Origin: Deinococcus malanensis
GTDB taxonomy: Bacteria; Deinococcota; Deinococci; Deinococcales; Deinococcaceae
NCBI RefSeq assembly: GCF_014647655.1
Contig: NZ_BMPP01000004.1
Location: 1-64,000 of the forward strand
DNA: 64,000 nucleotides
Reading direction: 5' to 3'
A program made the position numbers and the translations under genes. The stretch's first letter is position 1. Every line of letters starts with the position of its first letter. This document shows positions 40,401 to 47,838 of the stretch, in pieces. The notes below the pieces were generated by a model. It did no database searches. It worked only from the letters and a program-made list of their open reading frames with translations, and had not been told where the DNA came from.

Positions 40401-41278
40401 CGGACGGTCGTGTGGCGGGCGCGGTGGTTGCCTGGCGGGCCGGTGCCGGTGAATGGTCCGGGGGCCAGCGGGACCTTCTGCGGCGCGGCGCGGCCGCCCT
40501 GGCACTGGCCCTCGAGCGTGCGGAGGTCGCCGCGAACCTGCAGGCGCAGCGCGACGCCCTCCAGGGCGCCAACCGCGAACTGCAGCGCAGCAACGCGGAA
40601 CTGGAACGCTTCGCGTTCGTGGCCTCACACGACCTGCAGGAGCCCCTGCGGACCATCGCCAGCTTCAGCGAGCTGATCAACCTGCGCTACGCGGACGTGC
40701 TGGATGATCGGGGCCGCCAGTACCTCTCCATGGTCGCGGGCGGCACCGTGCGGCTCAAGCGGCTGATTGACGATCTGCTGGTGTTCTCCCGCCTGAATGC
40801 CCAGCGTGACCCGCTGCGGCCCGTGGCTACCGAAAGTCCGATCAACGAGGCACTGAGCCACCTGAGCGCGGCCATCCAGGCCTCCGGCGCCCGGATCACC
40901 ATCGGTGAACGTCCGACCGTGATGGGAGACGGGCGTGAACTGACGCAGCTGTTCCAGAACCTGATCGGGAATGCCCTGAAATTCTGCCGTCCGGACACGG
41001 TGCCTGAGGTGCGTCTCGACATTCAGGATAAGGGGCCGGTCTGGCACTTCCAGGTGCGGGACAACGGGATCGGCATTCCACCGGAGTATCGGGAGCGGGT
41101 GTTCGGGATGTTCCAGCGCCTTCACACCCGCGACCAGTACGACGGGACCGGCCTGGGTCTGGCCATCGTCCGGAAGATCGTGGAACGGAATGGCGGCGAG
41201 GTGTGGCTGGACTCCACACCCGGGGTGGGCACGACGGTGCACTTCACGCTGCTCAAGGCGGACGGCGCCGATGCTTGA
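37448..41278 (+). CDS. Multi-PAS/GAF sensor histidine kinase (phytochrome-type kinase core)
   Basis: 1276 residues without membrane helices, so a soluble sensor. Order by pattern: PAS (about 20-120), GAF (about 150-300), GAF (about 310-480), PAS (about 490-605), PAS (about 635-745), PAS (about 755-865), GAF (about 880-1020), coiled coil, HisKA, HATPase. The phospho-acceptor is H1061 in ASHDLQEPLRT, a motif typical of phytochrome-like kinases. N box FQNLIGNALKF, G boxes DNGIGIP and GTGLGLAIV are intact. No chromophore Cys was identified. The GTG start follows TAGAAT; ATG 37484 is the alternative. It overlaps its response regulator by 8 bp. Confidence 0.93.
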   Translation: MPLPPDRPTLAGMGADVASIKSLLDLCPTGAVLTDSSLRVLHINSALATLMNSDVHAARGQSLSGLLPGLPREVLDACEAALWRDQPQRDLRFDLISSEGPHAVRGRVTPVHDGHQQVAGLVVTFEDAAPATVEIDRLRRLQTITAALTRAVTANDVKAIILQQVVPATAAYAGSLIRVVDEATLYTLGTVGYDQTFELTWQRFPADEGFPGVAAIRARQPIFATLDDLQRDYVAVLPLLQPRTRAVAALPLMADGLVLGCLTLSFEQEGDIQADRQGHLLALAEVSSQALRRARQYDAEHAAHQRSALLAEAGTALAESLNVTATLERITTLAIQHVADWAAVFLPDDTGRMVVAAAAHPDPAKVGQLRWFLARLPHDPQASGSPAWVLQTGQAVLMPVVPPDIADAFPQSDLRDAFLALGQHSVINVPLTVQGRHIGVLGLATTHPSRTYGEADLELAQALAARAALALDNAQLHEAADHKEQRYRSLVDATRQAVWTNSPEGRMLGEQPGWAALTGQAQAEYEGYGWSDALHPEDHAPTLAAWQRAVATHSGFEMVHRVRGADGTYRHFHARAVPVLNADGSVREWVGVHTDITGQVDAQRTLQDLNALLEQRVQERTRALAESERRFRSIFDSQFQLIGLLEPDGTLIEANRTALDFAGVTLEDVVGRPFWTAPWWRYSDEVLQELRDALRRAASGETVRYDVDILDMNGQAATIDFSLKPVFGDQGQVILLIPEGRIISEERRLAAVLQAVVSSAPLILFALDRQGRYLLSDGAALATLGRQPNELIGQSAHEVYRQQPQVLEPMKRALVGEKVHEIGTMRGITLESWYQPLRDQRGQVNGMVGVAIDVTDRARAEQEREETRARAEVLAALGDALQVVSSPGEVVVQALETLGPALDVMALMVVPVDVQHMKAITVWGEVPDLVRGTMDREDRSLADTPVLARVVSTRRAVYLEDYGGAPERAPGLDGLACAVEPVLTSDGRVAGAVVAWRAGAGEWSGGQRDLLRRGAAALALALERAEVAANLQAQRDALQGANRELQRSNAELERFAFVASHDLQEPLRTIASFSELINLRYADVLDDRGRQYLSMVAGGTVRLKRLIDDLLVFSRLNAQRDPLRPVATESPINEALSHLSAAIQASGARITIGERPTVMGDGRELTQLFQNLIGNALKFCRPDTVPEVRLDIQDKGPVWHFQVRDNGIGIPPEYRERVFGMFQRLHTRDQYDGTGLGLAIVRKIVERNGGEVWLDSTPGVGTTVHFTLLKADGADA

Positions 41279-41693
41279 GGTGCTGCTGGTTGAGGACTGC
41301 GAGGGGGACGTGCTGCTGGTGCAGGAGGCGGTCGCGGATGTGGACGTGCGGCTGCACGTCGTTCGTGATGGCGTGGACGCCCTCGCGTTCCTGAAGCGCG
41401 AGAGGGCTTTTGCAGACTGCCCGCGTCCCGCGGCGGTGCTGCTCGATGCCCACCTGCCCCGCCGGAATGCCGTGGAGGTGCTGCAGGAAATCCGCACTGA
41501 CCCGGCCTTGAACTCCCTGAAGGTGGTGGTGTTCAGCAGCTCTGAGGCGCCGCGGGACGCCGAACTGAACCTAGCGGCGGGCGCCGATGCCTACGTGGCC
41601 AAGCCTCTGGGCTTCGAGGCATTCGTGCAGGCCGTGCAGCACATCCTGCGTGACTGGGGAGGGGAGATGCCTGCGCCGCGGCACCTGAAGTAG
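41271..41693 (+). CDS. Single-domain response regulator (Rcp1-like)
   Basis: 140 residues forming one receiver domain: acidic pair at VEDCEGD, phospho-acceptor D59 in VLLDAHLP, Ser in VVFSSSE and Lys in VAKPLGF. No output domain, as in Rcp1-type regulators paired with phytochrome-like kinases. The ATG lies inside the kinase 3' end (8-bp overlap), so the two are certainly one unit. The phosphorelay output is not visible here. Confidence 0.93.
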   Translation: MLEVLLVEDCEGDVLLVQEAVADVDVRLHVVRDGVDALAFLKRERAFADCPRPAAVLLDAHLPRRNAVEVLQEIRTDPALNSLKVVVFSSSEAPRDAELNLAAGADAYVAKPLGFEAFVQAVQHILRDWGGEMPAPRHLK

Positions 41694-41863
41694 GGCAGAC
41701 CGGTCTGGTGACAGGCCGCTCTGTGGATCAGGCCCAGCCGGCCGCCCGGTGGAGTGCACCTGGGTCAGCACCGAAGCCGCCGAGGAAGATGACCGTGTTG
41801 AATTCTGAAAGCTCATGTCCAGCATCCCTAGCGCCGCTGGAATGCCAAGCTGGGAGCTGACTG

Positions 41864-42561
41864 ATGGACTCAACGCTGCTGATGCTTCCCATGCTGCTGG
41901 GTCCCATGGCTTTTGCCGGGGGCCTGGCGGCCGTCGCCTGGACCTAACCCGCGGCCGGCCCGGCGCGCGGCGCACCGCGGCGCTCGCCCTGGCCACGCCC
42001 ACCCTGGCGTCGTTCGCCTTCTTCCTGGGGCTTCTGCTGGCCACCGGGTGGAATGAACTGCGCGGGACCGACACCGGATGGTACGACACCTACCGCACGC
42101 CCCTCGGCGGCGGGTATTACATCACGCGCATCGACACCTCCAGCTCCACGCCCTTCCTGGAGACCCCGGGGGGGCGCCAGCCACCAGGGGCCGTCACCCG
42201 CCTGGGCTGCGCCGGGCGCCTGGTGGCGGTGGAACTGACCCCGCATGAGCAGACCCCCGGGTACGTGCTGATCGGACCCGGCAAGCGGCTGCGCCCGTTC
42301 CAGGCTCAAGCCGCGCTTGAACGCGCCGCAGGGCAGCCGGTGACCTGGGGCCGCGAGCTGGCCTGGGGCAAGGACCTGGAAGAGACCGCCAGCTGCGCGC
42401 CGCGCGTCGGCTGGGCCGATCATCTGGTCGGCGGCGCCCTGACCGCCACGCCGCCCCTGTTGACCTTCGGCGCCCTGGCCTGGCGCATCCGCACGGTACG
42501 TCGGCGCCCGCCCCTCAACCCAGGTGTGTCCGCTGCGGACGGCGCGCCCCCAGCGCCCTGA
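41864..42561 (+). pseudogene. Two-helix membrane protein gene split by a frameshift
   Basis: The frame from ATG 41864 (after GGGAGC) encodes a clean hydrophobic helix (STLLMLPMLLGPMAFAGGLA) and stops at TAA 41945-41947. An overlapping frame continues with RTAALALATPTLASFAFFLG, a second helix, then a soluble domain (GWYDTYRTPLGGGYYITRID) and a third helix near the end, to 42561. Joined, they make a ~230-residue membrane protein of unknown family. A single-base change near 41945 has split it. The upstream part of the second frame (from 41815) is not protein-like. Confidence 0.6.
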
Positions 42562-43281
42562 CCTTCCGGTGCTGTGTGACAGCCGATCGGGCCGTGCGGT
42601 TCGGTTGGATGGACACGGGGGGAGCCTGGTGCAGGAGCCCGTGAATCGTACGCTCAGCCGGCGCTTTGCTATGACCCGTCGGTCAACCGTGGCTCATGAC
42701 TTCCAGGTCCCTGCGCAGGTTCACTGCGAGGTGATGTGGTCAGCCAGGGGCCGCGCAGGCATGCACGGGAAGCAGGGGAAAAGTGTCAGAGGGCTGTCCG
42801 GGAACATGTCCGCGTCGCTGGAGCGCAATGGCTGACTTGCCACGAGGTCCTGTGCGGCGAGAATTCGGGCATCGACAGGTGCGCCGCAAAGACACTTCCT
42901 GCAGCACCCCTATATATAAGGTGAACTTTTCGACATATATCCAGGTGCGCTTTCTAGCGTGACGGCACGGGCCGAGGAGCGCAGATTCCTTCTGCCTGCT
43001 TACCACGATCTGCGAAAGGTCATCGCCTGTCTGAACCCAGGAGGTGGGAAGCGGGAGAAGCCTCAAGCTGGCGGTACGCGAAAGGCGTCGGCTCAGGGTG
43101 GTGCCTCCAGCCGCCTCCGATAGACGATGTGACCATGCCCCCTGGCCGTTCTCCCGCTCCTGCTTCCCGGCGCCACCACAGCGAGACTGCGTCTCTCATT
43201 ACAGGACAGAAGGGTCCAGACCAACCGGAAGCCAACGGACGCGCCCGCCGCCGGCGGAGCCCCGCTGATGGTCGTCCGCGG
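42562..43281. other. Intergenic region with AT-rich blip upstream of the HNH gene
   Basis: 720 bp. The only notable structure is an AT-rich patch around 42908-42950 (TATATATAAGG, then CGACATATATCC 15 bp on) in otherwise GC-rich DNA. It may hold a promoter or be foreign. Possible upstream starts for the HNH gene lie at 43129 (GTG) and 43135 (ATG). Confidence 0.4.
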
Positions 43282-43870
43282 ATGCGGCCTTCCCAGGCGT
43301 CGCCGCTCACACACCTGCTTCAGGTGTCAGAGCCGGAGGCCCTGGAGGCGCGGTTCTGGGCGCACGTGGAAAAAGGCGAGGGTGAGGACGCCTGCTGGCG
43401 CTGGACCGGCGGCACCGTGAACAGTGGGTACGGCCTCGTCCGGGTGACCGGGCGGCACCCACAAGCGTTCCGCCCACCGGGTGGCGTGGCTGCTCACGCA
43501 TGGCGAGCTCCCGCCCCGTGACGTGCACGTCTGCCATCGCTGTGATCATCCCGCGTGCGTTCGTCCCTCCCACCTGTTCCTGGGCAGTCACGCGGACAAC
43601 ATGCGCGACGCGGCCGGCAAGGGCCGGAAGAAGGGCAAGGGTGGTCCCGGCGGGGCGGCGAACGGGCGGGCCCGGCTGACCGCGCCGGCTGTCTTGAGGT
43701 TGCGTGCGCAACCCTACAGGCACCGCACGGACACGAGCTGGGCCGAGGACCTGGGCGTGTCGGTCTCTGCGGTGCACCTGGCGCGAACGGGGCGCACGTG
43801 GGCCTGCCTGCCGATGCCGGGCGAGCCGGGGTGGGAGGACGCGGTGGCGGTCCTGGATCGCGGTACCTGA
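43282..43870 (+). pseudogene. HNH endonuclease gene, frameshifted
   Basis: First frame: ARFWAHVEKGEGEDACWRWTGG then NSGYGLVRVTGR, the usual N-terminal half of phage-type HNH endonucleases. The frame then changes, and the second frame supplies HRVAWLLTHGELP, VHVCHRCDHPACVRPSHLFLG and ADNMRDAAGKGR, which hold the HNH zinc and catalytic residues. The shift lies within about 43448-43475. A following TAPAVLRLRAQ...WAEDLGVSVSAVHLA looks like a helix-turn-helix tail. Restoring one base would give a complete homing/phage-type enzyme. Confidence 0.8.
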
Positions 43871-43887
43871 GGGTGGGCCCAGCACAG

Positions 43888-43918
43888 GCCCATGCGCCAG
43901 CAATCGGCGTACGCCCAG
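43888..43918 (+). repeat. Right-end copy of the integrase leader segments
   Basis: GCCCATGCGCCAGCA (43888-43902) equals 24518-24532, and TCGGCGTACGCCCAG (43904-43918) matches 24597-24611 at 14 of 15 positions. In the left copy they are 64 bp apart, in the right copy adjacent. Confidence 0.7.
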
Positions 43919-43987
43919 GATTCAACGGGGCGCAGGTGGCGTGGTAAAGTGCGTGTGCAAGGGCTGTTGCCGGGCGGGGACTTCTCG

Positions 43988-44045
<58 letters not shown>

Positions 44046-44049
44046 CCAG

Positions 44050-44082
44050 AAACCCCCGTGCAGTGCGGGGGTTTCCTTCTTT
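44050..44082 (+). terminator. Original tRNA-Leu terminator, now stranded beyond attR
   Basis: AAACCCCCG (44050-44058) pairs with CGGGGGTTT (44066-44074), followed by CCTTCTTT. Its position directly after the tRNA 3'-end duplicate suggests it served the uninterrupted tRNA gene. Confidence 0.75.
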
Positions 44083-44422
44083 GACTCAGGACAGAACCGT
44101 AGATTTGCAGACAAGAGAACGGCCACTATATTTTTGTGATTCAGCAGTTCCGGTTGCAGTACGACAGCTGAATGTCTGCACCACGTTGGGATGCATGCCG
44201 CCCCCAGTGGTCATGGCCACCGAATACTGGGGGGGTGCAGGGGGTATTGATGTCTGGCACTTCTGGGCAGGTCTGCTCGCTGACCCACAGTTCTGTCATG
44301 GGAAAGGCTGAAGCTCGATATGTATCCGACTGATATCCAGCGGGTTCCGCACGAACGCCCTTAAATGGCTTGAACCAGTCTCAACGCTGAAAAGCTCTGC
44401 CTCCTGTGTTCACGCTGCCATG

Positions 44423-44428
44423 TATAAT
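44423..44428 (+). promoter_or_regulatory. -10 element (TATAAT) for secG
   Basis: A consensus TATAAT preceded by ATG, without a good -35. Transcription would start near 44435, giving a ~75-nt leader. Confidence 0.55.
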
Positions 44429-44440
44429 CACAGACCGTAT

Positions 44441-44496
44441 GGCACTCCGCCGATAGTCAGGCGGGCAACCTGGGGGCAGAGCCTCCTGGCAGTGCC
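44441..44496 (+). ncRNA. Structured 5' leader of secG (possible cis-regulatory RNA)
   Basis: GGCACT (44441-44446) pairs with AGTGCC (44491-44496), closing two internal hairpins: CCGCC/GGCGG (44447-44451 with 44460-44464) and GGGGGC/GCCTCC (44472-44477 with 44481-44486). Together they form a three-way junction ending 3 nt before the AGAGG ribosome site. It does not match a riboswitch class I know. Confidence 0.35.
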
Positions 44497-44508
44497 GCAG
44501 AGGTTCCC

Positions 44509-44733
44509 ATGATCCTGAATCTATTCATTGTTCTGTTTGCGCTGATCTGCCTGGCGCTGGTATTTTTCGTGCTGCTTCAGGTGCCCAAGCAGGCCGGGCT
44601 GTCTGCCAGCATGGCGTCTGGAGGCTCTCTTCTTGGCGGACGAGGGGTAGAGGGCGGCCTTGTACGCGTAACCAGTGTGCTGGGGGGCTTTTTTATGTTG
44701 CTGGCCCTTCTGATCTCGTTTATTTCTCGCTGA
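44509..44733 (+). CDS. secG: Protein translocase subunit SecG
   Basis: 74 residues with two membrane helices (NLFIVLFALICLALVFFVLLQ and the GGFFMLLALLISF end). The loop between them is LSASMASGGSLLGGRG, the family pattern. SecG assists SecYE in protein export. AGAGG 6 nt upstream sets the start. In many bacteria secG sits beside tRNA-Leu. Here the tRNA is 20 kb away because of the island, which supports the insertion model. Confidence 0.92.
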   Translation: MILNLFIVLFALICLALVFFVLLQVPKQAGLSASMASGGSLLGGRGVEGGLVRVTSVLGGFFMLLALLISFISR

Positions 44734-44752
44734 CGTCACGCTTTTCAGTGTT

Positions 44753-44784
44753 GCCCGGCTCCAGATGGAGCCGGGCGGTGTTCT
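44753..44784 (+). terminator. Terminator after secG
   Basis: GCCCGGCTCC (44753-44762) pairs with GGAGCCGGGC (44767-44776), loop AGAT, then GGTGTTCT. Confidence 0.75.
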
Positions 44785-44879
44785 GTGCCCCTGCTACCGA
44801 ATGCATCTTTCACGGGCATATGAATACACAATTGTAGTGATTTCCACCGTGAGCATGGGCCACATCGTAAGACACACCC

Positions 44880-44908
44880 TTGACCAAACCTAGGCCAATT
44901 CATATAGT
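44880..44908 (+). promoter_or_regulatory. Sigma-70 promoter of the oligopeptide transporter operon
   Basis: TTGACC (44880-44885) and TATAGT (44903-44908) with a 17-bp spacer, about 95 nt upstream of the binding-protein gene. One of the best promoters in the window. Confidence 0.8.
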
Positions 44909-45003
44909 GACCACGCTGGAAACTCAGAAATTACTCTCGTGTAGATCCCTGGTCGGCTTCTGCCCTCTACGGCCTTACACAGTCCAGTCTTATAGGAGAC
45001 TCC

Positions 45004-46764
45004 ATGAAAAAAGCCCTGCTTCTTGCGCTGGCCATGACCGCCAGCACCTCCCTTGCAGCCCCCTTTGTCTGGCCGGCCGCCTGGACTGCCGAGCAGAACA
45101 CCGCCAACAAGCGTGGCGGCGAGTACCGTGACTACACCATCGCGGATTTCAAGACCTTCAACCCGTTTACATCTGCTGAGGCGACCAGCATCCCCGGTAC
45201 CATGGCGACCGGCTCCTCGGGTCTGTTCATGCAGAATCCCAGCAACGACGACTTCATCCCCTACATGGCGGCGGGCGAGCCTGTCGTCAGCAACAACGGC
45301 AAGCGCTTCGTTGTGAAGATTCGCCCTGGCATGAAGTTCAGCGACGGCCAGGCTATTACCGCCGATGATTTTGTCACCACCATGAAGATCCACATGGACG
45401 ACAAGGTCGGCAGCAATAGCTACGACTCGTTCTTCCTGACCAAGAAGCCCATCACGATCAAGAAGATCGACAACATGACCCTGCAGTTCGACTTCCCGCA
45501 GGTCAGCTCGGGCGCTTACGGCCGTATGAGCTTCGCCCCCTGGCCCGACCACGTGTTCGGCAAGGCCTACCGTGCCGGCGGCGCCGAAGCCATCAAGAAG
45601 ATGTGGACCCTGGGCACCAACCCCAGCGAAATCGTGTCCCCCGGTATGTGGACGCTGAACAGCTACCGTGCCGGTGAGCGCGCCGTGCTCTCCGAGAATA
45701 AGTTCTGGGGTGAGTGGAACAAGGACAGCCGCGGACAGGCTCTGCCCTACCTGGACCGCTACTCCTTCCGTATCGTCAGCGACCTGAACGCCGGCCTGGC
45801 CGCGTTCCTCGCTGGTCAGATCGACGCCTTCGCTCCCCGCAACGCCGACGACCTTGCGCAGATCAAGCGCGCCGTTGACGCAGGCAATCTCAAGGCCACT
45901 CTGATCGCCAACCAGAGCCCCACCGCTGCCAGCCAGTGGATCGTCTTTAACTGGAACAAGGCCAGCGACCCTGCCAAGCAGAAGCTGTTCCGTGACGTGC
46001 GTTTCCGCCGTGCCATGAGCCACCTCGCCAACCGTCAGGCGATGATCCAGCTCGCGCTGGGTGGCCTGGGCACCGAGAACTACTACAGCGTATACCCCAT
46101 CTTCAAGCAGCAGCTCGCTGTGGCAGCCAACGCGCCCAAGTACCCCTTCAACCCGGAAGCAGCCAGTAAGCTGCTTGCCCAGATGGGCTACACCAAGAAG
46201 AACGCTCAGGGCTTCCTAGTCGACAAGGCCGGCAAGGTCCTGGAGTTCAACCTCAGCACCAACGCGGGCAACACCGTCCGTGAGCAGCTCGGTCGTATAT
46301 TCGCCGACGAGGCCAAGAAGGTCGGCGTGAAGGTCAACTTCACCCCCATCGACTTCAACAACCTGGTCAACCAGCTGACCGCCAAGGGCGAGAACCGTCC
46401 CTTCGACGCCATCCTGCTGGGTCTGTCCGGCGGCAGCAACGTCTGGTCCTTCGGTGCCAATGTCGTGCCCTGCGGAACCAACCTGCACAGCTACAACAAC
46501 CCCACCAACGGAGCCTGCGCCACCAGCCAGGAACAGCTGATGACCAAGCTGTACTACCAAGGTGACGCCACGCTCGACGGTGCCAAGCGCCGCGCCATCG
46601 GTGCCCAGATTCTGCAGGCAGAAGGTGAGCTGCAGCCTGTCGTCTACCTGGTCGGTGGCAACTATCACGTGGCTTACAACGAGCGTCTAGGTGGCGAGTT
46701 CACCAAAGCCATGATGGACGCCTACTACGGCTCCCGTCGTATTGCCCTGACGTTCATCAAGTAA
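45004..46764 (+). CDS. ABC transporter substrate-binding protein, peptide/oligopeptide type (SBP family 5)
   Basis: 586 residues. A signal peptide (KKALLLALAMTASTSLAA) has no lipobox cysteine, so the protein is secreted or periplasmic and not lipidated. Family-5 features: FVVKIRPGMKFSDGQAITADDFVTT, the FWGEWN segment and YLDRYSFRIV. It binds peptides and delivers them to the downstream permeases. TAGGAG precedes the ATG. First gene of a five-gene operon. A GC-rich hairpin follows it, which usually raises binding-protein mRNA relative to the rest. Confidence 0.93.
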   Translation: MKKALLLALAMTASTSLAAPFVWPAAWTAEQNTANKRGGEYRDYTIADFKTFNPFTSAEATSIPGTMATGSSGLFMQNPSNDDFIPYMAAGEPVVSNNGKRFVVKIRPGMKFSDGQAITADDFVTTMKIHMDDKVGSNSYDSFFLTKKPITIKKIDNMTLQFDFPQVSSGAYGRMSFAPWPDHVFGKAYRAGGAEAIKKMWTLGTNPSEIVSPGMWTLNSYRAGERAVLSENKFWGEWNKDSRGQALPYLDRYSFRIVSDLNAGLAAFLAGQIDAFAPRNADDLAQIKRAVDAGNLKATLIANQSPTAASQWIVFNWNKASDPAKQKLFRDVRFRRAMSHLANRQAMIQLALGGLGTENYYSVYPIFKQQLAVAANAPKYPFNPEAASKLLAQMGYTKKNAQGFLVDKAGKVLEFNLSTNAGNTVREQLGRIFADEAKKVGVKVNFTPIDFNNLVNQLTAKGENRPFDAILLGLSGGSNVWSFGANVVPCGTNLHSYNNPTNGACATSQEQLMTKLYYQGDATLDGAKRRAIGAQILQAEGELQPVVYLVGGNYHVAYNERLGGEFTKAMMDAYYGSRRIALTFIK

Positions 46765-46785
46765 CCTCCCGCCCCATGTCTCTCC

Positions 46786-46816
46786 GGGGGGTGGTCCGCA
46801 CAGCGGGCTGCCCCCC
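46786..46816 (+). other. GC-rich hairpin between binding protein and permease genes
   Basis: 46786-46799 pairs with 46803-46816 over 14 positions (several G-T pairs, loop of 3 nt). There is no T-run, so it is more likely an mRNA-stabilising or attenuating stem than a terminator. Confidence 0.55.
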
Positions 46817-46844
46817 ACTAACGTGACTTCACCAGGAGTTCCAC

Positions 46845-47825
46845 ATGATCCCCTTTCTCCTGCGGCGGCTGGTTCAGGCCATCCCGACGCTACTGCTGGC
46901 CAGCATCCTGATCTTTTTCGTCATTCAGCTCGCTCCCGGCGACTTTCTGACCCCGGCTCGACTCAACCCCAACATCGCCCCGGAGCAGCTCGTCGCACTG
47001 GAACGCAATTTCGGGCTGGACCGCCCGGTGTGGCAGCAGTACCTGTTCTGGATGCAGAACATGTTCGAGGGTGACTTTGGTCTGTCTTTTCAGTACCAGC
47101 AGCCTGTGTTGGACGTGATCCTGCCGCGCATCAAGAACTCTCTCTCCCTGGTGCTGCTCTATCTGGTTCTGTTCTATGCCGTGGCCATACCGGTGGGCGT
47201 GTATGGTGCCGTGCGGCAGAACTCGATGGGCGACAAGTCAATCGGCGTGGTGCTGTATTTCCTGCTGGGCTTTCCCAGCTTCTTTCTGGCCCTGATCGTG
47301 ATCTACTTTATCCTGCAGCTGCGCAACGCTACTGGGCTGGACATTCCCATTGGCGGGATGACCAGCAACAATTTCGAATCACTGTCGCCTCTGGGGCAGT
47401 TCTGGGACATCGTTAAACACCTGATTATTCCGGCAGTGGTGCTGGCCGTCGCCAACGCGGCGGGTCTGAGCCGCGTGATTCGTGGACAGATGCTGGAGGT
47501 CATGCGCTCGGACTACGTTCGCACGGCCCGCGCCAAGGGAGTCAGTGAGCGCAGCGCGATCTGGAAACATACCTTTCGCAATGCCATCCTGCCGATTGTG
47601 GCCGGGATTGGCGGCCTGCTGCCCGCGCTCATCAGTGGTGCCGGTTTTGTCGAGGTAGTGTTCTCGTACCCTGGAATTACGCCTATGCTGCTCACGGCCA
47701 TCAACACCCAGGATCTGTACCTGATCGCGGGCTTTACCGTTATCACCACCCTCCTGCTGATTGCAGGCAACGCGATCAGCGACCTGCTGCTCGCGGTGGT
47801 GGACCCCCGCGTGAAGGTCGCGTGA
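46845..47825 (+). CDS. Peptide ABC transporter permease, DppB/OppB type
   Basis: 326 residues with six membrane helices. The N-terminal ILRR-type opening FLLRRLVQAIPTLLLASILIF is typical, as is the EAA-loop region YVRTARAKGVSERSAIWKHTFRNAILP that docks on the ATPases. It is the first of the two permeases that form the membrane channel. Its ATG follows AGGAG. It lies 80 bp after the binding protein gene and 13 bp before the second permease. Confidence 0.95.
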   Translation: MIPFLLRRLVQAIPTLLLASILIFFVIQLAPGDFLTPARLNPNIAPEQLVALERNFGLDRPVWQQYLFWMQNMFEGDFGLSFQYQQPVLDVILPRIKNSLSLVLLYLVLFYAVAIPVGVYGAVRQNSMGDKSIGVVLYFLLGFPSFFLALIVIYFILQLRNATGLDIPIGGMTSNNFESLSPLGQFWDIVKHLIIPAVVLAVANAAGLSRVIRGQMLEVMRSDYVRTARAKGVSERSAIWKHTFRNAILPIVAGIGGLLPALISGAGFVEVVFSYPGITPMLLTAINTQDLYLIAGFTVITTLLLIAGNAISDLLLAVVDPRVKVA

Positions 47826-47838
47826 GGAGAGTACTGAC

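Larger units (their letters stand above)
44046..44508. other. Region between attR and secG
   Basis: 463 bp of chromosomal flank. It holds a displaced tRNA terminator (44050-44082), a TATAAT -10 and a structured leader before secG. No gene was recognised between 44083 and 44420. Confidence 0.5.
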
